From positions 1 through 64,000 of the forward strand of contig CAZBRS010000009.1 of the NCBI GenBank assembly GCA_964494475.1: a DNA stretch of 64,000 nucleotides, read 5' to 3'. The translations under genes and the position numbers were made by a program. This DNA comes from CAZBRS01 sp964494475 (GTDB lineage: Bacteria > Myxococcota_A > UBA9042 > CAZBRS01). A model generated the notes under the pieces. That model was not told the DNA's origin and searched no databases. It was given only the letters and a program-made list of their open reading frames with translations. Shown here in pieces: positions 54,108-61,760 of this stretch. How positions within the stretch are numbered: position 1 is the stretch's first letter; each line of letters begins with the position of its first letter.

Positions 54108-54761
54108 TCAGAGGCGGACGATACGCTCGGCCGAGAGCAGCAGGGGGGCTAAATCGGTCATGGTGATGGCCTTCGCGAAGTGCTGGTCGTCGGAGAGCCC
54201 GAGGCGCAGGGCGCACGACGCGCCCACCAGCACGCGCGTGCCCTGGCGCGAGAGCTCTTCGAGGGCGCGAAGGGCGCTGCTGCCGGCCTCGAGGAGCCGG
54301 GCGCCGTCGTTCAGCAGCACGATCGCGTCGGGAGGAACGGGCGTGTGCGGCAACGCTTCGAGGAAGCTCTGCAGGATCTGCTCGCCCGCCTCGCCGTCGC
54401 CCACGCGCCGCGACGCGAGCACGACCACGGTGCGGGGAGGCAACGCCGGCAGCCCGCGCGGTGTGGGCGGCGGCGTGACGTCGGCCACGATGGGTCGGCC
54501 GTTCTGGGTGGGCAGGGGAACGAACAGGCTGGAGCTGGATCGTCGGGAGCGCAGCGCCACACGCAGCGACCCGTCGGTGGTGCGCTCGGCGCGCGAGGAC
54601 CACCCTACGCTGGCGGCCAGCCCGGCCAGGTTCTCGGCGCAGCGCTCGTCGGTGAGCAGCACGACGAAGCTCTTGCCGTCGCCGTTCGCGATGCGGCGCC
54701 GGGCTTCGACCAGCGGTTCGGGGCTGGGCCGCCCGCGTAGATCGAGGATGTTCTCCTCCAC
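54108..54761 (-). CDS. YedF-like protein (TusA-like plus DsrE-like domains), selenium-linked
   Basis: 217 aa from GTG at 54761, five bases after GGAGG. About residues 1-75 are a TusA-like domain (ILDLRGRPSPEPLVEARRRI). The catalytic CPxP Cys is Ser13 here, so it should not transfer sulfur the usual way. The C-terminal part (about 100-215) is DsrE-like (VPPDAIVLLNDGARLLEAGS, EELSRQGTRVLVGASCALRL), where a Cys remains in GASCALRLG. TusA plus DsrE is the layout of YedF, found mostly in genomes that use selenium; selA at 13357 fits. It lies after the Dnmt2-like gene with 143 bases between. Confidence 0.75.
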   Translation of the reverse strand: MEENILDLRGRPSPEPLVEARRRIANGDGKSFVVLLTDERCAENLAGLAASVGWSSRAERTTDGSLRVALRSRRSSSSLFVPLPTQNGRPIVADVTPPPTPRGLPALPPRTVVVLASRRVGDGEAGEQILQSFLEALPHTPVPPDAIVLLNDGARLLEAGSSALRALEELSRQGTRVLVGASCALRLGLSDDQHFAKAITMTDLAPLLLSAERIVRL

Positions 54762-54904
54762 GTTGCCTCCGATGCTTCTCAGATATCGCGCGCAGCTTGG
54801 CACGGATCGCGACTTCCGGCAAGGATCGTCGTCGAAGAACGATGGAGACTGCGGCGGTATGCGCTCGCCGAGCGACCGACCGGTCGACCCGCCCGGGCGG
54901 GGGA

Positions 54905-55786
54905 TCAGGCGTCGCGGAGCAGGGGCTCGACGATCTGCCGCACGATCGGAACGGCCAGCGAGTTGCCGAGCAGGCGCCAGCGCGACGCGAGGGGCAGGTC
55001 CGGGGGGAAGAGGAACGGTTCGGGCAACCCCAGGAGGCGCGCCATCTCGGCGGGCGAGAAGAAGCGTGGGCCTTCGGGGCCTTGGATCACGGACCCCGCG
55101 CCGTGGCAGGCGTGGCCGTAGCTCGAGCCGAAGCACGAGGCGACGGCGCCCGGATCGGCGGCGTCGACCACGTGGAAGGCCCGGGCGTGGCGCGCCGCGA
55201 ACTCGGGGGGGACGGTCACGCCCGGATCGGGGGCGGGGTCGAGGAGGTCGGCCAGGGGCCGGGGCTCGGCTGGCGCGGGCGCCATCGGAGGGATCGGGGC
55301 CCGGGACGCGGTCAGGTAGTAGCGCGGGCGGCGCATGGGCACGCCGAGGTCGGAAGGGCAGCGCAGGTGCTCGCGAACGTGGTAGCCGGCCGCCGCGAGC
55401 ACCTGGAGCGTCCGCTCCCGGGCCCGCGACGTGGCGAAGCCGGCCACGTTCTCGAGCGCCACGTGGCGGGGGCGCAGGGCCGCGACGAGGTCGAGCAGCA
55501 CCAGCAGGCTGCGCGCGCGATTGTCGTCGAGGTCGCGGCGCGCCCCGCGCGTGGTGTAGGGCTCGCACGGGGGGCTCAGCCACCACAGGTCGGCGCGGTG
55601 CCGAGCCAACTCGGCGGCCTGCACCCGATCGAGGTTGCGGGCGAACAGAGGTGTGCCCGGGAAGTTCAAGGCGTACGTGGCGCGGGCATCGGCCGACTGG
55701 TCGTAGGCGGCCACGATCGCGGCGCGACCCGCCACCGCGGCGGCGAAGCCACCCACGCCGGAGAAGAGCTCGAGGGCTCGAATCAC
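54905..55786 (-). CDS. Dnmt2-like cytosine-C5 methyltransferase
   Basis: 293 aa, S-adenosylmethionine-dependent. Motif I LELFSGVGGF, motif IV WLSPPCEPYTTRG (catalytic C74), motif VI ALENVAGF (E112), motif VIII MRRPRYYLTAS, motif X RWRLLGNSLAVPIV. The sequence between follows Dnmt2/TRDMT1 closely: DNRARSLLVLLDLVAALRPR, SDLGVPMRRPRYYL, and the target region ASCFGSSYGHACHGAGSVIQ, which matches the eukaryotic CFTKGYG...GTGSVLQ. Dnmt2 methylates C38 of tRNA(Asp) or, in Geobacter, tRNA(Glu), so tRNA is the likely substrate rather than DNA. No restriction gene is adjacent. GTG at 55786 overlaps the permease stop. Confidence 0.82.
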   Translation of the reverse strand: MIRALELFSGVGGFAAAVAGRAAIVAAYDQSADARATYALNFPGTPLFARNLDRVQAAELARHRADLWWLSPPCEPYTTRGARRDLDDNRARSLLVLLDLVAALRPRHVALENVAGFATSRARERTLQVLAAAGYHVREHLRCPSDLGVPMRRPRYYLTASRAPIPPMAPAPAEPRPLADLLDPAPDPGVTVPPEFAARHARAFHVVDAADPGAVASCFGSSYGHACHGAGSVIQGPEGPRFFSPAEMARLLGLPEPFLFPPDLPLASRWRLLGNSLAVPIVRQIVEPLLRDA

Positions 55787-57012
55787 GGTGTCGCCCACCA
55801 CACGAGCGGCACGCCCGCGGCCAGCACCAGCAGCGTCGCGGGCACGCCGAAGCGCAGGTACTCCCAGAAACCCAGCGCATAGTGATCGCGGGCGCGTTCG
55901 GCCACGATCAGGTTCGCGACCGAGCCGAGCAGGGTCAGGTTGCCGGCCACCGTGGTCACGTACGCGAGCAGCACCCAGCCGAAGGTGGGGTGGCCGAGGG
56001 CGGGCAGGCTGGGGCCCGTGAGCAGGGTCATGGGCACGTTCGAGACCACGTTGGAGCCGGCGGTCAGGAAGGCGGTCAGGCGGGCCACGCCAGCGCCCGA
56101 GGTCAGGTTCATCCACGGGAGGGCGGCGTGCCACCCTCGCGCCACGAGGCCGGTGTTCACGAGACCCTGCACCACGATGAACAGCCCGGCGAAGAACACG
56201 AGCAGGCCCCAGTCGACGCGGGCGAAGACGGGGCGAGGGTCTTCGCGCGTGGCCACCATCAGCACGCACACGCCGGCCAGCACCGTGTAGCCGAGGTGCA
56301 GCCCCGCCGCGAAGCCGGTGGCGACCCCGGCCAGCACCAGGCCGAGCAGCACGAGGCGCGGCCGGTCGATGGGGGCGTCGAAGCCGTGGGCGGCCAGGCT
56401 GGCCGACGCCTGCAGGCGGCGCCGGTAATAGAGCCAGAGGAGCCCGGTGTTGAGCGCGAGGCCGGCGGCCACGGCCGGCAGGGAGAGCAGGAGGAAGGGT
56501 ACGAACCCGAGGCCCGAGAAGCTGCCGATGATCATGTTCTGAGGGTTGCCGACCAGCGTGAGGGCCGAGCCCACGTTGGCGCTGGTGGCCACCGCCATCA
56601 GGAAGGGCGCGTAGGGCAGGCCGGTGCGCGCGCACAGGGCGCAGATCAGCGGCGTGAGGAAGACGCACACCGTGTCGTTCATGAGGAAGGCCGAGAGCGC
56701 GCCGGAGAGCAGCGAGATCGCCACCAGCAGGCCGGCGGGCGACGTGACGCGCGCCACGGTGGTGCGCACGACCCAGTCGAAGGCGCCGGCGCGCTCGACG
56801 TAGACCGTCAGCAGCATGAGCGCGAAGAGGAGCACGATCGTGTTGCCGTCGATGGCCTGGTAGCTCTGCTCCGGGGTGAGGGCCCCCGCCGCGACCATGA
56901 GCACCGCGCCCAGCAGGGCGCCGGCCGGCCGGCCGAGGGGCAGCCAGGGCAGGCGCCGGCCCGCGATGAGCACGTAGGTGAACAGGAAGACGCCGACCAC
57001 CAGGGCGGTCAT
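55783..57012 (-). CDS. ArsB/NhaD superfamily anion or sodium transporter
   Basis: 409 aa, about ten to eleven membrane helices. Ion-transporter superfamily landmarks: FLMNDTVCVFLTPLICALCA (broken helix), ATSANVGSALTLVGNPQNMI, the mirror ATFLTAGSNVVSNVPMTLL-type segment, and VTTVAGNLTLLGSVANLIVA. Family members export arsenite, exchange sodium for protons, or import dicarboxylate or sulfate; the substrate cannot be chosen here. It is first of a three-gene minus-strand group with the Dnmt2-like and YedF-like genes. GAGG precedes the ATG. Confidence 0.87.
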   Translation of the reverse strand: MTALVVGVFLFTYVLIAGRRLPWLPLGRPAGALLGAVLMVAAGALTPEQSYQAIDGNTIVLLFALMLLTVYVERAGAFDWVVRTTVARVTSPAGLLVAISLLSGALSAFLMNDTVCVFLTPLICALCARTGLPYAPFLMAVATSANVGSALTLVGNPQNMIIGSFSGLGFVPFLLLSLPAVAAGLALNTGLLWLYYRRRLQASASLAAHGFDAPIDRPRLVLLGLVLAGVATGFAAGLHLGYTVLAGVCVLMVATREDPRPVFARVDWGLLVFFAGLFIVVQGLVNTGLVARGWHAALPWMNLTSGAGVARLTAFLTAGSNVVSNVPMTLLTGPSLPALGHPTFGWVLLAYVTTVAGNLTLLGSVANLIVAERARDHYALGFWEYLRFGVPATLLVLAAGVPLVWWATP

Positions 57013-57093
57013 GGAACCTCGCCGCGTTGCGGGCAGTGTAGCCGACGGCGGCGCGACGCGCTATCGTTGCTGCGACGCCCGGAGCGTACGGTC

Positions 57094-58422
57094 ATGAAGG
57101 TGCTGCTGGTCGATCCCCCCGATCTCTTCCTCGACGGAGGCGGCGTGACGCGCCAGGTGCTGCCGCTCGGTCTCGCGTACGTGGGGGCCGTGGCGCGCGC
57201 CGCCGGCCACGACGTGCGCCTGCTCCTGCCCGATACGCGGGCCTGCGTGGACCGCGACCCCTGGGGCGAGGTGGAGCGCGCGATCGCGGCCGAGGCGCCC
57301 GACGTGGTGGGCGTGCCGGTCGTCACGCCCCTGGTCGAGAGCGCGGCCGAGGTGGCGCGCCGTGTGCGCCGCGCGGCGCCCGGGGCCACCCTCGTGCTGG
57401 GGGGGCCGCACGTCACGGCCGGGGCGATCGAGGCGCTCCGCGAGATCCCCGACGCCGACGTCGCGGTGCAGGGCGAGGGCGAAGGGCCCTTCTCCGCCCT
57501 GCTGGCCTCGCTGGCCTCGGGCTCGGGGCGGGGGGCGTGGTCGGCCATCCCGGGCCTCGCGTGGCGCGAGCCGGGGGGAGGGCTCAGCGTCCGGCCGCCC
57601 GACCCGGGCGCCTGGCCCGCGCTCGACGACCTGCCGCTGCCGCAGCGCGACGGCCTGGTCTGGCCCGCCGACGTGCAGCCGGGCCTGTACCAGTCGCTGA
57701 TCACCCAGCGCGGCTGCGCCTTCGCGTGCGCGTACTGTTCCGTGCCCGGCGCGAGCGGGCGGCGCGTCCGGGGGCGATCGATCCCCGCGGTGGTGGCCGA
57801 GGTGCGCGAGCTCCGAGAGCGCTTCGACGCGACGTTCCTGTGGATCCACGACAGCGTCTTCCCGCGCGACGCCGAGCGCACGGTGGCCCTGTGTGACGCG
57901 CTGGTCGACGGGGGCGTGGCCACCCCCTTCTCGTGCCAGGCCCGGCCCGAGCCCCTGGCTCCACGGGTGGTCGGGGCGTTGCGGCGGGCCGGCTGCGTGC
58001 AGGTGCTGCTGGGGCTGGAGTCGGGGCACCCCGAGACGCTGGCGCGCATCCACAAGCCGAGATCGGCCGCGAGCGCCCGCGAGGCCGTGCACCGGCTGCA
58101 CGATCAGGGGGTGCGCGCCGCCGGCTTCTTCATGCTGGGCTTCCCGTGGGAGACCGAAGCGCACCTGGCGGCCACGATCGACGTGGCGCTGGGTCTCGAC
58201 CTCGACGCTCTCCACCTGTTCGCCGCCACGCCGCTGCCCGGCACCGAGCTCGCGGCCCTCACGGGGCCGGTGCGCCTTCCGCCACGGCACGACTTCCGCA
58301 CGCCGGCCGTGAACCTCACGGCGCTGCCCGACGCGCGCTTCCGTGAGCTGTTCGAGGCGGCCAAGGGGCGGTTCGCGGCCTACAATCAGGGTCGGACGAG
58401 GGTGGACGTTCGCAGCACGTAG
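57094..58422 (+). CDS. B12-binding radical SAM protein (class B methyltransferase-like)
   Basis: 442 aa. The N-terminal cobalamin-binding fold (about 1-150, VLLVDPPDLFLDGGGVTRQV, TLVLGGPHVTAGAIEAL) is followed by a radical SAM barrel with the cluster motif CAFACAYC (C208, C212, C215). Then come RSIPAVVAEVRELRERF, IHDSVFPRD and LLGLESGHPETLARIHKPRS. The N-terminal domain lacks an obvious DxHxxG, so base-off cobalamin binding is uncertain. Members include BchE-like enzymes and hopanoid or antibiotic methylases; no biosynthetic cluster is adjacent. Its 3' end overlaps the convergent small lipoprotein gene by 37 bases. Confidence 0.88.
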   Translation: MKVLLVDPPDLFLDGGGVTRQVLPLGLAYVGAVARAAGHDVRLLLPDTRACVDRDPWGEVERAIAAEAPDVVGVPVVTPLVESAAEVARRVRRAAPGATLVLGGPHVTAGAIEALREIPDADVAVQGEGEGPFSALLASLASGSGRGAWSAIPGLAWREPGGGLSVRPPDPGAWPALDDLPLPQRDGLVWPADVQPGLYQSLITQRGCAFACAYCSVPGASGRRVRGRSIPAVVAEVRELRERFDATFLWIHDSVFPRDAERTVALCDALVDGGVATPFSCQARPEPLAPRVVGALRRAGCVQVLLGLESGHPETLARIHKPRSAASAREAVHRLHDQGVRAAGFFMLGFPWETEAHLAATIDVALGLDLDALHLFAATPLPGTELAALTGPVRLPPRHDFRTPAVNLTALPDARFRELFEAAKGRFAAYNQGRTRVDVRST

Positions 58423-58751
58423 ACGGGCTCGGCCGTGCCGGTCGAGACGGCGCCGTCGGGGCCCGTCGCGGTGGCGAATTCGGCCGTCCGCTCGAGCACG
58501 CCGCGCACCCGGACGACGGTGCCCGCCAGATCGTCGGGCCACTCGGCGCGGTCGAGGCAGAACACGGTCAGGTCGGCCGCGACGACCGCGGCGCCCAGCT
58601 TGGCGTTGGCCGCCCGGCCCTCGATCTGGACCTCGCGCCCCACGGCCGCGGGGGCGGAGCGCTCGTCGACGACCCGAAGGGGGGCGCCCCCTGCGCCGCA
58701 GGCGAGGAGGAGGAGCCCCACGAGAGCGGTTAGCCGCACAGCGGACGTCAT
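58386..58751 (-). CDS. Small lipoprotein, OB-fold-like, paralogue of the next gene
   Basis: 121 aa from ATG at 58751. A signal peptide with LLLAC lipobox is followed by a small beta-rich domain (GREVQIEGRAANAKLGAAVV, EWPDDLAGTVVRVRGVLER) that aligns with the protein at 58748 over about 80 residues (shared G-x-A-x-x-A-x-x-G-A, EWP-D, G...GVL.R). The layout resembles small OB-fold DUFs. The start overlaps the neighbour's stop (ATGA). The two look like a duplication, one copy exported and one cytoplasmic. Confidence 0.72.
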   Translation of the reverse strand: MTSAVRLTALVGLLLLACGAGGAPLRVVDERSAPAAVGREVQIEGRAANAKLGAAVVAADLTVFCLDRAEWPDDLAGTVVRVRGVLERTAEFATATGPDGAVSTGTAEPVYVLRTSTLVRP

Positions 58752-59032
58752 GCCTGGAGGACCCAGGCGGCGTCCTCCAGCACGAAGCTGGTCCCCTCGA
58801 GGCCGTCGCTGCGGGCGTTGTCGGGCCCGACGACCGGGTCGGCGAGCAGCTTGCGGCGCCGCAGCACGCCGGTGGCCTGGATCGCCTCCCCCTCGACGTC
58901 GGAGGGCCACTCGTCGAGCCCGGCCACATAAACCGGCGTGCGATCCGGCTGCAGCACGACGGCGCCCATCCGCGCGTCGCGCGCCGTGCCGGTCAGGGTA
59001 ACGGGCTGGTCCACGTGCCGGTCGAGATCCAT
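58748..59032 (-). CDS. Small cytoplasmic OB-fold-like protein, paralogue of the 58386 lipoprotein
   Basis: 94 aa, no signal peptide. AGGAG lies seven bases before the ATG at 59032. The core VTLTGTARDARMGAVVLQPD and EWPSDVEGEAIQATGVLRRR parallels its lipoprotein paralogue. It is 14 bases downstream of the DUF4157 gene and cotranscribed with it, so it could be an immunity or accessory factor of that protein; this is inference from position. Confidence 0.72.
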   Translation of the reverse strand: MDLDRHVDQPVTLTGTARDARMGAVVLQPDRTPVYVAGLDEWPSDVEGEAIQATGVLRRRKLLADPVVGPDNARSDGLEGTSFVLEDAAWVLQA

Positions 59033-59046
59033 GGCGTTGCTCCTGG

Positions 59047-60300
59047 TCAACCGCGGGTGCGGGCGGCGGCGGCCGGGTTGTACTTGCTGGCGATGGCCGC
59101 GCAGAAGATGACCCGGTCGAAGTCGATGTAGCCCTTCGTGAACTTCTCTTTCGTGCTCTGGTACACGACCATGCCGGGCTGGCAGTGGTTGGCGTGCCAG
59201 AAGCACTGGCTGTCTTCGTCCCAGAAGCCGTAGTCGAAGTTCACGTAGCCGGGCTGATCGCGGTACTCGTAGGCCGCCATGTCGACCCGGCCCGTCTTGG
59301 GGTCGGGCCTGTAGGCCTTGTCGTCGGGCTTCTTGCGCTTCTCGCGATCGGGGTCCTGGTTCGACCAGAACAGCTTGGCGAACAGGTAGGCCTTCAGGTC
59401 GTCGGTCTTGCGGCCGTCCTGCAGCGTCTCGCCCTTGTGCGCGTCGAGGTAGGCGTTCCACTCCTTCACGAGCGCCATGGCCTGATCGAAGGTGGCGAAG
59501 GCGTGGTCGAGGGGCGGGTTGACGGCCTCGATGTTCAGCGCCGTGATCCCGATGCAGCCGCGGGCCAGGGTCGTTTGCTCGGCGGGCGTCATCTTGCGGC
59601 CGCGATCTTTCTCCCACATGGCGACGTACTGCTCGACCGAGTACTTGCGCTGCTTGTGGTCGCCGGCTTCGCCCTGGGCCGGAGCCTCGGCGCCCGCGGG
59701 CAGGGGCTTCTCGAGGGGGCTGCCGAGCAATTGGACGCTGCGGCCGGCCTGGGCTGCCGAGCCGCCGGAGCCCGCCATCGTGTCGAGCAACCCCTCGGCC
59801 GAGTTGCCGCCGACCACCGCGTCGGCCACGGCGTTGGCGTGCTGCTCATAACGGTCGCCGGCCTCGCCCTGGCCGCCCTTCAACTGCACGCCGCCGCGCT
59901 GCTGCACGACGTGGGCCGCCTCGTGGGCCGCCGTGTGCACGTCGGGGGCGCCGCGGAAGGCCACGTCGTTGCCCGTGGCGTAGGCCTGGGCGCCCAGGGC
60001 CGCGCTGGCTTCGGAGGCCGCGCCCCCCACGTGGGCGTTCACGCCGCCCAGGTCGTGGTGACCAAACGCCTGCTGCAGGCGCTCGCGATGCGGCAGGGCC
60101 TGGCCCGCGCCCCGCACTCCCGCCTCGGCGGTCGCGCTGAGCGGCGTGGCGTCGGGCGAGAGCATGGCGCTGCCCTTGTCGAAGCCTGCGGCCCCGGCGG
60201 CCTTCTTCAACTGCACGACCGCAGCGGCGGCCTGGCTCGGGGCTCGTGGGGCCGGGGTCGTCGAGGCCGCGCGACCTTCGCGGGAGACATCGTGGCTCAT
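59047..60300 (-). CDS. DUF4157 protein with a C-terminal effector-like domain
   Basis: 417 aa, no signal peptide. After an Ala/Pro-rich N-terminus, about residues 60-140 form the DUF4157 domain: ALPHRERLQQAFGHHDLGGV, AYATGNDVAFRGAPDVHTAA, then the zinc motif HEAAH (126-130) and VVQQRGGVQLKG. DUF4157 is linked to cargo of extracellular contractile injection systems. A linker leads to a distinct C-terminal domain (about 215-417) with RGCIGITALNI, FATFDQAMALVKEWNAYLDA, and YGFWDEDSQCFWHANHCQPG. The lone Cys in GCIGI with the later His/Asp cluster could be a Cys-based hydrolase or transferase site, but I do not recognise the fold. No injection genes are here. GGAGGAG precedes the ATG. Confidence 0.78.
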   Translation of the reverse strand: MSHDVSREGRAASTTPAPRAPSQAAAAVVQLKKAAGAAGFDKGSAMLSPDATPLSATAEAGVRGAGQALPHRERLQQAFGHHDLGGVNAHVGGAASEASAALGAQAYATGNDVAFRGAPDVHTAAHEAAHVVQQRGGVQLKGGQGEAGDRYEQHANAVADAVVGGNSAEGLLDTMAGSGGSAAQAGRSVQLLGSPLEKPLPAGAEAPAQGEAGDHKQRKYSVEQYVAMWEKDRGRKMTPAEQTTLARGCIGITALNIEAVNPPLDHAFATFDQAMALVKEWNAYLDAHKGETLQDGRKTDDLKAYLFAKLFWSNQDPDREKRKKPDDKAYRPDPKTGRVDMAAYEYRDQPGYVNFDYGFWDEDSQCFWHANHCQPGMVVYQSTKEKFTKGYIDFDRVIFCAAIASKYNPAAAARTRG

Positions 60301-60323
60301 CGTGGGCTCCTCCGTGATGGCCT

Positions 60324-60352
60324 ACGGTACGGAATTCACGGGCAGGGCGCAA
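60324..60352 (-). promoter_or_regulatory. Promoter for the DUF4157 operon
   Basis: Minus strand: TTGCGC (60352-60347), 17-base spacer, TACCGT (60329-60324), 24 bases before the ATG. Confidence 0.5.
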
Positions 60353-60369
60353 GGTCGGAAGGGCGGTCG

Positions 60370-61704
60370 TCAGGGCTCCCAGATGAACCAGGCCACGTCG
60401 GTGCTCACCGTGTAGGCGGTCGAGCGCTTGTCGGCCACGAAGCGCGCCTGCACGAGTCCGGCGGCGTCCCGGTAGGTGGCGGGCGAGGTGATCACGTGGA
60501 CCTGCGCGGCCGTGGTGGTGGCCACGGGGTGGTAGCCGACCTCGATCCAGGCCTGGCTGGTCGGGCTCCAGAGCTGCAGGTGCTGGGTCGAGGCCGCGCT
60601 GGCCTTGCCGCTCCAGGCCACCGTCAGGCGTGATGGCACGACGGGGAGGGTGGCCTTGGCCTGCCAGGCGGCCTGAAAGCCCCCGGTCACGGCGCCGGCC
60701 GTCACGACGTAGCTCTTGGTGTTGGCCGTGGCGACGCTGGTGGTCGTCCCGGTGGCGGTTCCCGTCACGACCGAGAGGGAGCTCGGGGCCTTGACCTGCC
60801 CGGCGTCGTCGGCCCGGGCCGTGTAGGCGGCGCTCCACGTGCCCTGGGCGGCCCTGTACGTCAGGCCGTCGGTCGACGTGATGCTGATGGTGCCCAGGCG
60901 CTTGCCGGTGGCCGGGTCTTCGGTCTGCACCACGCGGCTCCAGTCGTCCATGCGATCGAGGGCGTCGGCGCCCGGGTGTCCGTAGGAGTTCGCGTAGCCC
61001 ACCGAGATGGTGGTCAGGGTCGGCGCGATCACCGCCATCAGCAGGTCGCACGAGCTGGTCGAGCTGCCGTGGTGGTGCGCCTTGTAGATCTCGAGGGGCG
61101 CGAGGTTCGCCGCGACCACGGGCTCGACGTTCGCGGCCAGGTCGCCGGCCGCCAGCAGGTCGATCTCACCGTACGTCACACGTACGCCGAGGGCGCGCGC
61201 GTCTTCGTCGGCCGTGCTCGCGTTGCGGGAGACGACCTTGATGGTCACGGCGGCCCCGAGGGGGATGTCCTGGCCGACCGTGGGCGCCACGCGCTTGCCC
61301 GCGTAGGCGCTGGCGTACGACGTGTAGGTGGCCGACGAATAGCTGCCCCCCCGGTCATAGGCCTTGCCCACCGGTACGGCCGGAGCCTTGGCGAGCTCGA
61401 CGAGGCCGGCCAGGTGGTCCTGGTGGTAGTGGGTCACGAAGATGGCGTCGAGCGACGTCACGCCCAGCGACGCCAGGTGGGCCCGGAGCTTGGTGCCCGA
61501 GCCCGCGTCGCCTCCGTCGATCAGCGCGGCGCGGCAGTCGGGCGACTGGATGAACGTGGCGTCGCCCTGGCCGACGTCGAGCACGTCGATCCGGAACACG
61601 CACTGGGCCCGGGCCGCCACGGGCAAGGCCAGCGCCAGGAGCAGCCCGGCCAGCCCGGCGAGGCCGCGGAGCGCTCGAACGATGGGGACGGAGCGTGGTG
61701 ACAA
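60370..61704 (-). CDS. Secreted ComEC-like metallo-beta-lactamase fold hydrolase
   Basis: 444 aa. TTG at 61704 has GAGG six bases upstream; the signal peptide ends near VAARAQC. About residues 34-285 are the ComEC/Rec2 C-terminal type domain: IDVLDVGQGDATFIQSPDC, AALIDGGDAGSG, the metal motif THYHQDHLAGL, LLAAGDLAANVEPVV, and YKAHHHGSSTSSC. Stand-alone secreted forms may act on nucleic acids or phosphodiesters. About 300-444 form a beta-rich C-terminal domain with Thr/Ala-rich strands ending FIWEP. Monocistronic with its own promoter. Confidence 0.87.
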   Translation of the reverse strand: MSPRSVPIVRALRGLAGLAGLLLALALPVAARAQCVFRIDVLDVGQGDATFIQSPDCRAALIDGGDAGSGTKLRAHLASLGVTSLDAIFVTHYHQDHLAGLVELAKAPAVPVGKAYDRGGSYSSATYTSYASAYAGKRVAPTVGQDIPLGAAVTIKVVSRNASTADEDARALGVRVTYGEIDLLAAGDLAANVEPVVAANLAPLEIYKAHHHGSSTSSCDLLMAVIAPTLTTISVGYANSYGHPGADALDRMDDWSRVVQTEDPATGKRLGTISITSTDGLTYRAAQGTWSAAYTARADDAGQVKAPSSLSVVTGTATGTTTSVATANTKSYVVTAGAVTGGFQAAWQAKATLPVVPSRLTVAWSGKASAASTQHLQLWSPTSQAWIEVGYHPVATTTAAQVHVITSPATYRDAAGLVQARFVADKRSTAYTVSTDVAWFIWEP

Positions 61705-61732
61705 GCGTTTCCTCGCGCGTCGATGCGCGCGC

Positions 61733-61760
61733 TACCTACCACCGCGTGACGAATTGTCAA
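61733..61760 (-). promoter_or_regulatory. Possible promoter for the ComEC-like gene
   Basis: Minus strand: TTGACA (61760-61755), 16-base spacer, TAGGTA (61738-61733). The -35 box is perfect and overlaps the stop of the upstream gene; the -10 is moderate. Confidence 0.4.

Noticed and set aside
54905..55786. DNA restriction-modification methylase
   Set aside because: No endonuclease or specificity gene nearby, and the sequence follows Dnmt2 across the target-recognition region.
53626..57093. Upstream two thirds of a 1598-codon open frame on the plus strand
   Set aside because: It is antisense to nuoA, yedF-like, Dnmt2-like and permease genes, with Arg/Gly/Ala-rich low-complexity translation. 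Only the part from 57094 is a real gene.
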